Source: Streptomyces brasiliensis (lineage in GTDB: Bacteria > Actinomycetota > Actinomycetes > Streptomycetales > Streptomycetaceae). From it: a stretch of 64,000 nt of DNA. The translations under genes and the position numbers were made by a program. The first letter of the stretch is position 1. The number at the start of each line of letters is the position of its first letter. The stretch lies in NCBI RefSeq assembly GCF_014647875.1, contig NZ_BMQA01000001.1, positions 558,001 to 622,000 on the forward strand, read 5' to 3'. Positions 11,178 through 20,014 of this stretch are shown one piece after another. The notes beneath the pieces are model-generated. The model did not search any database and was not told where the DNA came from. It saw nothing but the letters and a program-made list of their open reading frames with translations.

Positions 11178-11407
11178 AGCAAGGAGAATTGGATCGGATG
11201 GCCGCGGAGTGCGGGGTTCGACACATGCGGAGCCTCAGCACCCCACGAAAAAACGGCCGTTCAGGCTCTCGGGGGCCGACCCGCGACGGTCGGTCCGGAC
11301 ACGTGCGCGAACCTCGGCGCCGCGGGTTCCGTCAACGTCATTGGCGGTTTCACGACGACCCGCCGAGCGCCCGGCACCGAGGTCCCGTGACCGCTAGGTT
11401 GGGCGGT

Positions 11408-12373
11408 ATGAGCAACCTTGACCGCGCGCCCGAACCGAATGTGTGCGGCGGCCGCGGATTCGTTGTCGCCGAACCCGTCCGCGAGCTGCTGAGCCCCCGT
11501 CAGGTGCGGCTCGGCGAGTCGACCGAGGTGCGCCGGCTGCTGCCGAACCTGGGGCGCCGCATGATCGGCGCCTGGGCCTTCGTCGACCACTACGGCCCCG
11601 ACGACATCGCCGACGAGCCCGGCATGCAGGTCCCGCCGCATCCGCACATGGGGCTGCAGACGGTCAGCTGGCTGCACGAGGGCGAGGTGCTGCACCGGGA
11701 CTCGCTCGGCAGCCTGCAGACCATCCGGCCCAAGGAGCTGGGCCTGATGACCTCGGGCCGGGCGATCAGCCACTCCGAGGAGAGCCCCCGGTCGCACGCC
11801 CGCTTCCTGCACGGAGCACAGCTCTGGGTCGCCCTCCCGGACACCCACCGCCACACCGAGCCCGGGTTCGAGCACCACCCCGACCTGCCCACGGTCACGG
11901 CACCCGGCCTCACGGCGACCGTGATCCTCGGCGACCTCGACGGGTCGGTCTCACCCGGCACGGCGTACACACCGATCGTCGGCGCCGACCTCGCGCTCAC
12001 CCGCGGCGCGGACGTCCGCCTGCCCCTCGAACCCGACTTCGAGTACGGCGTGCTCGCGATGTCCGGCGAGTCACACGTCGACGGGGTGCCGGTACTGCCG
12101 GGTTCGATGCTCTACCTCGGCTGCGGCCGTTCCGAACTCCCGCTGCGCGCCGAGTCGGACGCCGGCCTCATGCTGCTCGGCGGCGAGCCGTTCGAGGAGG
12201 AGCTGATCATGTGGTGGAACTTCGTGGGCCGTACGCAGGACGATATCGAACGAGCCCGACAAGACTGGATGAGCGGATTGAGATTTGGGGTTGTGAAGGG
12301 GTATGACGGGGATCCACTGCCTGCGCCAGAGCTGCCCGTTGTGCCGCTGAAGCCGCGGGCACGAGTGCGCTGA
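11408..12373 (+). CDS. Pirin-family bicupin protein
   Basis: 321 residues. The N-terminal cupin has the metal-binding pattern PHPHMGLQTVSWLHEGEVLH and AISHSEESP, which supplies the His/Glu iron ligands of pirins; the C-terminal half is the second, degenerate cupin and ends with the usual LPVVPLKPRARVR. Pirins act as quercetinases or as redox-responsive cofactors; the exact role here is open. The ATG at 11408 was chosen because homologues start just before the RGFVVAEPVRELLSPRQV block. The stop is only 1 base from the recognisable edge of an IS3 remnant, so the gene escaped disruption narrowly. Confidence 0.9.
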   Translation: MSNLDRAPEPNVCGGRGFVVAEPVRELLSPRQVRLGESTEVRRLLPNLGRRMIGAWAFVDHYGPDDIADEPGMQVPPHPHMGLQTVSWLHEGEVLHRDSLGSLQTIRPKELGLMTSGRAISHSEESPRSHARFLHGAQLWVALPDTHRHTEPGFEHHPDLPTVTAPGLTATVILGDLDGSVSPGTAYTPIVGADLALTRGADVRLPLEPDFEYGVLAMSGESHVDGVPVLPGSMLYLGCGRSELPLRAESDAGLMLLGGEPFEEELIMWWNFVGRTQDDIERARQDWMSGLRFGVVKGYDGDPLPAPELPVVPLKPRARVR

Positions 12374-12657
12374 GCCGGCGCGCATCAGCCGGGCCACCCG
12401 CTTGCGGTTGATCCTCCGCCCGCGCGAGCGGAGTTCGGCATGCGCACGCGGGGAGCCCAAGGCGCCGTGGTGTCCGGCGTGGATGGCGCGGATCTCAGCG
12501 ACTGCCCGGTCCTCGGCCGCCTGGCGCTCGGCGCGTGCCGGTGCGGTGGCCTGGTGCCGGTAGCAGCCGGAGCGGGACACCCAAGGACCCGGCACAGCCG
12601 CTTGACACCGAGGTCGGCGCGATGGTCGGAGATGAAGTCCCAGCGGCGGGGGCTCAC
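12374..12657 (-). pseudogene. IS3 transposase OrfB, N-terminal fragment with frameshift
   Basis: Begins RRWDFISDHRADLGVKRLCR VLG in one frame, then continues in another frame as VSRSGCYRHQATAPARAE and INRKRVARLMR, the usual N-terminal helix-turn-helix part of an IS3 OrfB. The shift is at the C3 run 12580-12582 (G run on the coding strand), where one base appears missing. The DDE catalytic domain is absent, so it cannot transpose. Confidence 0.75.
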
Positions 12658-12974
12658 TTCACCTCCCGAGCGACATAGGCGGCTGCCCGGCGCAGGATCG
12701 CGCGTTCAAGCTGCCATTCCTTCTCCGCCTTGAGCAGGCGGGCGTTCTCGGCCCGCAGCCGGGCCAGTTCCTCAGCCGGACCCTGACCGGCCCCGGCCAC
12801 GGGGCGCTCGGACGTGTGCTGGTCGGTGTCCTTGCGGACCCGCGTGCGCAGTGTCTCCCCGGTGATCCCGAGCTCCGCGGCCACCGCCGCGTACGTGCGC
12901 TTGCCACCGGTGGCTCGGTACAACGCGACAGCGTCCTTCCGAAACTCCTCCGGGTACGCAGACTGGCGTCCCAC
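12654..12974 (-). CDS. IS3 transposase OrfA
   Basis: 106 residues from a GTG start. It has the helix-turn-helix YPEEFRKDAVALYR, RTYAAVAAELGITGETLRTR and a C-terminal leucine-zipper region ELARLRAENARLLKAEKEWQ and ERAILRRAAAYVAREVK, all standard for OrfA of IS3 elements. OrfA binds element ends and normally is joined to OrfB by programmed -1 frameshifting. Here OrfB is truncated, so this is an orphan. Confidence 0.85.
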   Translation of the reverse strand: MGRQSAYPEEFRKDAVALYRATGGKRTYAAVAAELGITGETLRTRVRKDTDQHTSERPVAGAGQGPAEELARLRAENARLLKAEKEWQLERAILRRAAAYVAREVK

Positions 12975-13064
12975 CTGGACATCCCTTCCTGGACCTTCAG
13001 GATCCATTGTCAGGGTGTCCACTCCCAACGGTCAGCCGCAGTCGTTCGGCCTCACCTCGTCCGG

Positions 13065-13913
13065 TCAGCCGACACCGTTGCGGTACTTGCGCACCGACAA
13101 CCAGGAGAACAGCGCCAGGATCAGCAAGGACCAGAGCATGGAAGCCGCGACCGGATGCTGCATCGGCCAGACATGCGCGCCCTCTGCCCCGGGATTGCCG
13201 AACAGGTTCCGGCAAGCCTGCACGGTGGCGCTGAACGGGTTCCAGTACGCGATCGCCTGCAGCCAGCCTGGCATGGTGTTCACCGGGACGAAGGCGTTGG
13301 AGAGAAAGGTCAGCGGGAAGAGCCAGATCAGGCCCGCCGAGGTGGCTGCCTCCGGGGTGCGCAACGACAAGCCGATCAGCGTCCCGATCCAGGAGAAGGC
13401 GTGGCCCAGCAGGAGCAGCAGCAGGAAGGCACCCAGCGCCTCGGGTACCCCCTGGTGCACCCGCCAGCCCACCAGGAGCGCCACCATCGCCAGCACCAGA
13501 AGGACGAAGGCGCTCTGCACCAAGTCGGCCAGGGTCCGCCCGGCGAGCACCGCCGAGCGTGCCATGGGCAGCGAGCGGAAGCGGTCCACCAGACCCTTGG
13601 CCATGTCGTCCGCGATGCCGGCCGAGGCCCCTTCCACCGCGAAGGCAACCGTCTGGGCGAAGATTCCGGGCATCAGGAACTCTCGGTAGCTACCGCCCGG
13701 CACCTTGATCGCGCCGCCCATCACGTACGAGAAGAGCAGCACGAACATCACCGGCTGCATCAGTCCGAAGACCACGATCTCGGGTATCCGGGTCATGCGG
13801 CGCAGGTTCCGCCGGGCGACCACCCAGGAATCGCGCGCCATCTGGACGACTCCGCCGCGAGGCTGCGGAGTCGCATGTCCCCCCACTCCGCTGGTGGCGA
13901 TCGCCATGGTCAT
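13065..13913 (-). CDS. ABC-2 type exporter permease (DrrB-like)
   Basis: 282 residues with about six membrane helices, of the ABC-2/DrrB family that exports drugs and polyketides. Family landmarks are WVVARRNLRRMTRIPEIVVF, MQPVMFVLLFSYVMGGAI, YREFLMPGIFAQTVAF and VNTMPGWLQAIAYWNPFSA. Its ATG overlaps the stop of the ATPase gene (ATGA), so the two are made together. Beside an NRPS-like gene, the pair is best read as a product exporter or self-resistance pump. Confidence 0.9.
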   Translation of the reverse strand: MTMAIATSGVGGHATPQPRGGVVQMARDSWVVARRNLRRMTRIPEIVVFGLMQPVMFVLLFSYVMGGAIKVPGGSYREFLMPGIFAQTVAFAVEGASAGIADDMAKGLVDRFRSLPMARSAVLAGRTLADLVQSAFVLLVLAMVALLVGWRVHQGVPEALGAFLLLLLLGHAFSWIGTLIGLSLRTPEAATSAGLIWLFPLTFLSNAFVPVNTMPGWLQAIAYWNPFSATVQACRNLFGNPGAEGAHVWPMQHPVAASMLWSLLILALFSWLSVRKYRNGVG

Positions 13914-14875
13914 GCGTCCTTCCCAGGGTCGCCCTCCTCGGCCGCGTGGCCGGTGAGGGAGAGGAAGACATCGTCGAGGGTGGGCCTGCGCAGGCCGATG
14001 TCGTCGATGAGGATGTCCCGCCTGTCCAGCTCGCGGATGACGTCGGCGAGCACCCGGGCACCCCCGCTCACCGGCACGGTGATCCGCCTGGGGTGCTGCT
14101 CCACGTCGGCCCGGCCCGCGGCATACGGAGCGAGCGCCGCCACGGCCGCGCCGATCAACGCACGGTCGTGGATCACCACGTCCACCCGCTCGCCGCCGAT
14201 CCTCGCTTTGAGCTCGTCGGCCGAGCCGCGTGCGATCACCCGCCCATGGTCGACCACAACGATGTCGTACGCCAACCGGTCCGCCTCTTCGAGGTACTGG
14301 GTCGTGAGCAGCAGAGTGGTCCCCTGCGCCGCCAGCGTCTCGATGAGCTCCCATAGCGCCAGCCGATGGCGCGGGTCCAGGCCGGCGGTGGGCTCGTCGA
14401 GGAACATGACCGGGGGCCGCGCCACCAGTGCCGCCGCCAGGTCGAGCCGGCGGCGCATGCCGCCGGAGTAGGTCTTGGCCAGCCGGTCGGCCGCTTCGGC
14501 AAGGCCGAACCACTCCAGCAACTCCCGGGCGCGCGCCTTAGCGTCCCTGGCCCGCATCTGGTAGAGCTCGCCGACCATCCGGAGGTTCTCCCGGCCGGTG
14601 AGGTACTCGTCGACCGCCGCGTACTGGCCGCACAGGCCTATCAGGCTGCGGACGCGGTTGGGGTGCTGGAGCACGTCCACCCCCGCGACCTCGGCACTGC
14701 CCGCGTCGGGCCGCAGCAGCGTCGTGAGCACCCGCACCGCGGTGGTCTTGCCGGCGCCGTTGGGGCCGAGAAGGCCCAGCACCGCCCCTTCCGGCACGTC
14801 CAGATCGACCCCGTCCAGAGCCCGTATGTCGCCGAAGGTCTTCACCAGGCCCACGGCTCGGATGGCTGCCCTCAT
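13910..14875 (-). CDS. ABC exporter ATPase (DrrA-like)
   Basis: 321 residues. Walker A GPNGAGKTT at 37-45, signature YSGGMRRRLDLAAALVARP, Walker B VMFLDEPTAGLD, and the H-loop region LLTTQYLEEADRLA are all intact. The C-terminal extension (ITVPVSGGARVLADVIRELD, RRPTLDDVFLSLTG) is the regulatory region typical of DrrA. It powers the adjacent permease. It is divergent from the oxidase/NRPS-like operon across a 270-bp gap that should hold both promoters. Confidence 0.93.
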   Translation of the reverse strand: MRAAIRAVGLVKTFGDIRALDGVDLDVPEGAVLGLLGPNGAGKTTAVRVLTTLLRPDAGSAEVAGVDVLQHPNRVRSLIGLCGQYAAVDEYLTGRENLRMVGELYQMRARDAKARARELLEWFGLAEAADRLAKTYSGGMRRRLDLAAALVARPPVMFLDEPTAGLDPRHRLALWELIETLAAQGTTLLLTTQYLEEADRLAYDIVVVDHGRVIARGSADELKARIGGERVDVVIHDRALIGAAVAALAPYAAGRADVEQHPRRITVPVSGGARVLADVIRELDRRDILIDDIGLRRPTLDDVFLSLTGHAAEEGDPGKDA

Positions 14876-15146
14876 GCGCCTCTTCCTTCTCCTGACCGCC
14901 TACCGATCAAGCGCGGCGGCCCACCATTGACAGCGCCCCTCTCATTCTGCTTTCCCGTCGGGGAACGGCCCGCCGGACCACGCGCCCCCACACTCGCCCG
15001 GGATGCGAACCGGCCGGATCTGGTGAAAGCCTGGAAGAGGGCCCGGCCCCGACCCGGCGGCCGGCCCGGATCGGCCGGACGTCACCTGATCGGCCCACAT
15101 CCCCACAGCAGGACCAACACCGTTCGCGAATTTCTGCCTGATCGAG

Positions 15147-15611
15147 GTGGTTCCCGTGGATCTCAGGATGTCGGTTGAAGACAGGGAAGCATTCCTTGCC
15201 GGCCTGCATGTGGGAATCCTGGGGCTGGATGATCCGCGCTACGGGGGTGGGCCGTTGCTGGTGCCTCTCTGGTATTCCTACCGGCCAGGTGGGCTGGTGG
15301 CGATCGAGACCGGGCGGAAGACGCTGAAGGCCCGGCTCATCCGCAACGCAGGGCGGTTCAGCCTCTGCGTGCAGGACGAGTCGGCTCCGTACCGCTATGT
15401 GAGCGTGGAAGGGCCGGTGGTGGCCCTGGAGGATCCGCTGCCCCCGGCCGAGCGCGAGGCGCTGGCCCACCGGTACCTGGACGCGGACGCCGCGACGGCG
15501 TACCTGGCGGCCAACCAGGAGCAACTGGCCGACGACATCCTCATCCGCATGCGCCCCCAGAGGTGGAGGACAGCCGACTTCTCCGCCTTCGCCGCGGAGT
15601 TCGACACCTAG
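15147..15611 (+). CDS. PNPOx-like split-barrel flavin (FMN/F420) protein
   Basis: 154 residues of pyridoxamine-5'-phosphate-oxidase-like split barrel: GILGLDDPRYGGGPLLVPLW, a flavin-binding stretch ETGRKTLKARLIRNAGRFSL and PYRYVSVEGPVVALEDP. Such small enzymes use FMN or deazaflavin F420 to reduce or oxidise small substrates. It lies 48 bases before the adenylation/reductase gene and is probably the first gene of that operon, so a tailoring redox step is the natural guess. The start could be the GTG at 15147 or one slightly later. Confidence 0.75.
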   Translation: MVPVDLRMSVEDREAFLAGLHVGILGLDDPRYGGGPLLVPLWYSYRPGGLVAIETGRKTLKARLIRNAGRFSLCVQDESAPYRYVSVEGPVVALEDPLPPAEREALAHRYLDADAATAYLAANQEQLADDILIRMRPQRWRTADFSAFAAEFDT

Positions 15612-15659
15612 TCCTCCGTGCGGCGGGTGGTTCACGTGCAGCACCGACAGGACATCCCG

Positions 15660-18600
15660 ATGGTCACTGACACGGTGACGCTTCCGATGGCGCCGGCGTG
15701 GAACGCGGGGACGGTGTGGTACCCCCGCGACCGTTGTCTGCATGAGCTGTTCGACGCCCAGGCCACGCTGCGCCCGCGGGCGAACGCCTCCGTACAGCAC
15801 GGCCGCAGCATGAGCTACGGCGAGCTGAAGGACCGCTCCGACGCGCTGGCCGCCCGGCTCCTCGGCTCCGGGGTGCGGCGCGGTGACGGGGTCGGCGTGT
15901 GCGGGGGCCGGTCGCCGGAAGCGCTGGTCGCCTTTCTGGGCATCCTCAAGACCGGTGCGGCGTACGTCCCGCTCGACGACGCCTCCCCGCCCGGGCGGCT
16001 ACAGGCGATGGCGGAGGACGCCGGAGTCCACACCGTGGTGACGCTGCCCGGCAGTCTCTGCCGCATCCGGCGGGTGCGTACCCGTATCGCCCTGGACGGG
16101 TCGGCGCCGGCCGCGCCGGTCGCGCTCCCGGGGACCGGGGTACTGCCTGGGGACTGCGCCTACGTGATGTTCACCTCCGGCTCGACCGGCAGGCCCAAAC
16201 CCGTGGCGGTCCCGCACTGCGGCGTGGTCCGTCTGGCCGCCTCCGATCTGGTGTGGCAGCGGCCGCGGCCGGGTGAGCGGGTGCTGCATGCCTACGGCCT
16301 CTCCTCGGACGCCTCCACGATAGAGATCTGGTCCTCGCTGCTCGCCGGTGCCTGCGTGGTGATCGCCGATCAGGAGGAGCTGCTGTCACCGGCCGCCCTG
16401 GAGTCCCGGCTGCTGTCCGAGCGGGTCAGCATCGCCTACCTGACCACTGGAGTGTTCCACCACATCGGGCGCACCAGGCCGTCGGCGCTGCGGTCCCTGC
16501 GGTTCGCCTCGGCCGGCGGCGAGGCGATGGACCCGGAGCTGGCCCGCGCGATACTCGCCGCCTGCCCGGACACCACCGTGGTCAACTTCTACGGTCCGAC
16601 CGAGAACAGCGTGGTCTCCACCGCGCACCTGGTGGAAGGTCTGCCTCCCGAGGCGACGGCGGTGCCGATCGGCCGGCCGCTGGAGAACTCCACCTGCTAC
16701 GTGGTGCGGGCGGACGGCTCGCTCGCGGACGCCGGTGAGGAGGGCGAACTCCTCGTCGGCGGGGACGGGCTCGCACTGGGGTATCTCGGCGACCCCGAGC
16801 TGACCGCGGAGCGCTTCGTCGAGAACCGCTTCGAGCCCGGTACGCGGCTCTACCGCACCGGCGACCGGGTGGTCCGGCGCGTGGACGGCGTGCTGGAGTA
16901 CCGGGCGCGGGTGGACCGGCAGATCAAACTGCGCGGGCACCGCATCGAACCGGACGAGATAGAGGCGCGGCTGCGGGCGGACGACGCGGTCGGCGAGGCC
17001 GTCGTCGAACTGGAAGGCGACAGCCTGATCGGGTACGTGACACCGGCCCGGCCCGGCCCGGCGCTGCCGCTGGACCGCATCCGCGGCGGTCTCACGGCCT
17101 GGCTGCCCGCGCCCGCGGTGCCCGCACGGCTGGTGGAGGTAGGGCGGTTCCCGGTGACCGCGGGGGGCAAGGTCGACCGCCGCCAGCTGCGCCTGCAGGC
17201 GGCCACGGACACCGCCCCGGCGCGCGGGCAGCGCACCGGCCCGGGTTCGCAGGAGTCGCCGGCGCAGGTGTGGCAGGTCGTGCTGGGCGTACGCCCGGCG
17301 CCCGGTGACAGCTTCTTCGACATCGGAGGCGACTCCCTGCTCGCGGCCGAGGTCGTCACCCGCACACTGGCCGCCTTCCACCTCGACCCCCGGCACGGCC
17401 GCACCCTGGTCCACAGTCTGCTGCGCTCCCCCATCCTGGAGGACTTCACCGCCGCCGTCGCCGCCCTCACCTCCGTCGAGGACCGGCGGGCTCAGGCGGC
17501 CCCCGACGCCGGCGCCATGGACTTCCGCGCCGAGTCGCGGCTGGGCTTCGTCCTGCCGCCGCCGCGCGGTCCGGAACCGGACTGGCGGCACCCCCGGGAG
17601 GTGCTGCTGACCGGCGCCTCCGGATTCCTCGGCGCCTTCCTGCTGTACCGCCTGCTGCGTCGCACCGGCGCCCGGGTGCACTGCCCGGTGCGCAGCCGCG
17701 ACGCCGCGCACGCCCGGCAGAAGGTGATGCGGAACCTGGCCCGCTTCGGCCTCGCCACCAGGGAGGCCGCCGACCGTGTCGTGTGCTTCCCCGCGGACCT
17801 CGCCGAGCCCGGCATCGGTCTGGAACCGGGCCGCGCCGAGGAGCTGGCCGACGCCCTCGACCTGGTGATCCACGCCGCCGCACAGGTCAACTTCCTCTAC
17901 CCGTACGAGGCGTTGCGCCGCACCAACGTGGAGGGCACCAGGCAGCTCGTGCGCCTGGCGGCCGAACGTGCCGTGCCCGTGCACTTCTTCTCCACCATCG
18001 CGGTGCTGGCCGGCTTCGGCACCGCCGGCGTACGGCACGTGGACGAGGACCTGCCGCTCGACCACGCCGACCAGCTCACCATGGGCTACGCCGAGAGCAA
18101 GTGGGTGGCCGAGGAGGTGCTGCGCGACGCCGCGGGGCAGGGCCTGCCGGTGGCGGTCCACCGGCCGTACGAGATCACCGGCGACCGGCGCACCGGCGCG
18201 TGCAACACCGACACCGCGATCTGCTCGCTGTTCAAAACGATCACCGAGACCGGGCTGGCCCCCGACATCCCGCTGCCGCTGGACTTCGTCCCGGTGGACT
18301 TCCTGACCGAGGCGGTGGTGCACATCGCCACCGCGCACCGCGCCACCCACCGGACCTACCACATGACCAACCCCCGCCCGGCGAGCCTGCGCGACATGCT
18401 CGACCGGATGGACGCGGGCGGGCACCGGATCCGGCGGCTCCCCTACGAGGAGTGGGTGGACGACCTCGTCCGCCATGTCGCGCAGCACCCCACGAGCCCC
18501 ACCGCCCCGTTCGTCTCCCTGTGCGTGGACCGCTGCAAGCAGGCGGACATGTCCGTCAAGGAGATGTACTTCGAGGGCACCTTCCCGGCCGTCGGGCGGG

Positions 18601-18716
18601 ACCACGTCGAGCGTGACCTGGCCGGCACCGGGCTGCGCTGCCCGCCCGTCGACGCGGCACTGCTGGACCGCTACCTGGAGTACTTCTACGCCACCGGCTA
18701 CATCGAGCGCCCGTAG
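15660..18716 (+). CDS. Single-module NRPS-like enzyme: adenylation - carrier - thioester reductase (A-T-R)
   Basis: 1018 residues. Adenylation domain about 15-510: A3 MFTSGSTGRPKPVAVPH, A4 SSDASTIEIWSSLLAG, A5 VNFYGPTEN, A7 LYRTGDRVVRR, A8 RVDRQIKLRGHRIEPDEIEA and A10 PVTAGGKVDRR. The Asp in SSDAS matches Asp235 of GrsA, so an alpha-amino acid substrate is expected; the other pocket residues look mostly hydrophobic. Carrier domain about 525-605 with DSFFDIGGDSLLAAE holding the phosphopantetheine Ser. Reductase domain about 645-1015: TGASGFLGAFLLYRLL NAD(P) site and YAESKWVAEEVL with the catalytic Tyr and Lys. There is no condensation or thioesterase domain, so the activated amino acid should leave as an aldehyde or alcohol. 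Neighbours are a flavin enzyme upstream and two P450s downstream. Confidence 0.92.
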   Translation: MVTDTVTLPMAPAWNAGTVWYPRDRCLHELFDAQATLRPRANASVQHGRSMSYGELKDRSDALAARLLGSGVRRGDGVGVCGGRSPEALVAFLGILKTGAAYVPLDDASPPGRLQAMAEDAGVHTVVTLPGSLCRIRRVRTRIALDGSAPAAPVALPGTGVLPGDCAYVMFTSGSTGRPKPVAVPHCGVVRLAASDLVWQRPRPGERVLHAYGLSSDASTIEIWSSLLAGACVVIADQEELLSPAALESRLLSERVSIAYLTTGVFHHIGRTRPSALRSLRFASAGGEAMDPELARAILAACPDTTVVNFYGPTENSVVSTAHLVEGLPPEATAVPIGRPLENSTCYVVRADGSLADAGEEGELLVGGDGLALGYLGDPELTAERFVENRFEPGTRLYRTGDRVVRRVDGVLEYRARVDRQIKLRGHRIEPDEIEARLRADDAVGEAVVELEGDSLIGYVTPARPGPALPLDRIRGGLTAWLPAPAVPARLVEVGRFPVTAGGKVDRRQLRLQAATDTAPARGQRTGPGSQESPAQVWQVVLGVRPAPGDSFFDIGGDSLLAAEVVTRTLAAFHLDPRHGRTLVHSLLRSPILEDFTAAVAALTSVEDRRAQAAPDAGAMDFRAESRLGFVLPPPRGPEPDWRHPREVLLTGASGFLGAFLLYRLLRRTGARVHCPVRSRDAAHARQKVMRNLARFGLATREAADRVVCFPADLAEPGIGLEPGRAEELADALDLVIHAAAQVNFLYPYEALRRTNVEGTRQLVRLAAERAVPVHFFSTIAVLAGFGTAGVRHVDEDLPLDHADQLTMGYAESKWVAEEVLRDAAGQGLPVAVHRPYEITGDRRTGACNTDTAICSLFKTITETGLAPDIPLPLDFVPVDFLTEAVVHIATAHRATHRTYHMTNPRPASLRDMLDRMDAGGHRIRRLPYEEWVDDLVRHVAQHPTSPTAPFVSLCVDRCKQADMSVKEMYFEGTFPAVGRDHVERDLAGTGLRCPPVDAALLDRYLEYFYATGYIERP

Positions 18717-18730
18717 TCGAGCGCCCGTAG
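18703..18730 (+). repeat. 14-bp tandem duplication across the A-T-R stop codon
   Basis: TCGAGCGCCCGTAG occurs twice in direct succession, duplicating the last codons and the TAG stop of the reductase gene. The second copy lies in the 42-bp gap before the P450 gene. It looks like a simple slippage event. Confidence 0.8.
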
Positions 18731-18758
18731 TCAACGCCACCTCAGCGGAGGAGCGAGC

Positions 18759-19982
18759 ATGACCCCACAGCCACCCGGCGCGCGGGCACCCGGCCCCGAG
18801 GCGGACGTCCTGGACTTCCCGCTCCCGCCGCCGGGCACCATGGGGCCGCCTGAGTCGTGCGCGCGGCTGCGCGAGGGCCGCCCCGTGGCCAGGGTCGGGC
18901 TGCTGATGGACGCGACCGCCTGGTACGTCACCCGGTACGAGGACGTCCGGACGCTGCTCGCCGACCCCCGGCTGATCAGGCCGACCATCAACGACTGGCC
19001 GCCCCGGCCCGGCCCGGCCGCGGACGACGAGCCGCGCCTGGTCACCATGGCGGAACTGGACGGCCCCCGGCACCTGGCGCTGCGCAGGTCCGTGGCCTCG
19101 GCGTTCAGCTCCGGAGCCGTCCGAGACCGGCTGCCGCGCGTCCGCGGACTCGCCGAGCGGCTGCTGGAGGAGTTCGCGGAAAGCGGTCCTCCCGGCGACC
19201 TGGTGGCCGGGTTCACCGAGCCGTTCCCGCTGCTCGTGCTGTGCGACCTGGTGGGCATCCCCTCCCGGGACCAAGACTGGTTCCTGCCGGTCCTGGATGC
19301 GGCCCTCGACGGCATGGTGACCGTCGAGGAGGGACGCAGGGTCACCGACCTGCTGCGCGCGTACGTCGCCGAACTGATCGCGCGGAAGCGGAGCCGGCCC
19401 GGAGACGACGTCCTGAGCCTGCTGGTCCGCCAGTGCGAGGACGGGACACTGACCGGCGAGGAGGTGACGGCCTTCGGGCTGTCCATGCTCACGGTCGGCT
19501 TCGGCATCAGCGGCTTCTTCCTGGCCGACTCGGTGCACACCCTGCTGCACCGGCCGGACGAGTGGGCCCGCCTGCGCGACCACCGCGAGCTCATGCCCGG
19601 CGCGGTGGAGGAACTCCTGCGGTACATGCCGGTGATGAACGGCACCGTGCTGCTGCTGGCCACCGAGGACATCAAGGTGGGCGGGCAGACCATCCGCGAG
19701 GGCGACGCCGTCATCCCCGTGCTGGCCTCCGCCAACCGCGACGGAAGCGTGTTCGCCGACGCCGCCCGGCTCGACCTGTGCCGCGCGGACAACCCCCACC
19801 TCGCCTTCGGCCGGGGAACCCACAACTGCGTCGGCGCGCACCTGGCTCGCGCCGAACTGACCGTCGGGCTGGAGGCATTGCTCGACCGCTTCCCACAACT
19901 GCGTCCGGCCGAGGGGCAGGAACCCCTCTGGGACGACCAGTCCGTCACCAAGTCACCACTGACCCTCCCGGTCAGTTGGTGA
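18759..19982 (+). CDS. Cytochrome P450 (first of tandem pair), atypical I-helix
   Basis: 407 residues, soluble bacterial class. The haem loop FGRGTHNCVGAHLARAEL near 350, the ExxR motif in PGAVEELLRYMPV and the N-terminal PLPPPGTMGPPE are clear. The I-helix that normally reads AGxD/ExT reads VGFGISGF near residue 246, so both the acidic residue and the oxygen-activating Thr are missing. GGAGG precedes the ATG. It probably oxidises the A-T-R product or a carrier-bound intermediate, and needs external ferredoxin and reductase, which are not encoded nearby. The 32-bp gap to the next P450 indicates one transcript. Confidence 0.92.
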   Translation: MTPQPPGARAPGPEADVLDFPLPPPGTMGPPESCARLREGRPVARVGLLMDATAWYVTRYEDVRTLLADPRLIRPTINDWPPRPGPAADDEPRLVTMAELDGPRHLALRRSVASAFSSGAVRDRLPRVRGLAERLLEEFAESGPPGDLVAGFTEPFPLLVLCDLVGIPSRDQDWFLPVLDAALDGMVTVEEGRRVTDLLRAYVAELIARKRSRPGDDVLSLLVRQCEDGTLTGEEVTAFGLSMLTVGFGISGFFLADSVHTLLHRPDEWARLRDHRELMPGAVEELLRYMPVMNGTVLLLATEDIKVGGQTIREGDAVIPVLASANRDGSVFADAARLDLCRADNPHLAFGRGTHNCVGAHLARAELTVGLEALLDRFPQLRPAEGQEPLWDDQSVTKSPLTLPVSW

Positions 19983-20014
19983 GCCGACCCGCAGGCACCA
20001 GGGGAGGTACACCC

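Larger units (their letters stand above)
12374..13019 (-). mobile_element. IS3-family insertion sequence remnant
   Basis: A minus-strand orfA (12654-12974) is followed by a truncated orfB (12374-12657), the gene order of IS3 elements. The left end of the element beyond orfB residue ~94 is missing. On the right a possible terminal region around 13000-13030 contains GTGTCC repeats, but I cannot define both inverted repeats or a target duplication. It borders the biosynthetic island and the pirin gene. Confidence 0.75.

Noticed and set aside
11166..11390. Small open frame after the MFS operator that could be the missing regulator
   Set aside because: The translation shows no helix-turn-helix and no family resemblance; probably chance.
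16386..19898. Minus-strand open frame of 1170 codons
   Set aside because: It lies antisense to the A-T-R and P450 genes, has low-complexity Gly/Val/Arg/Gln/His composition and no domain, and is an artefact of high G+C codon use on the other strand.
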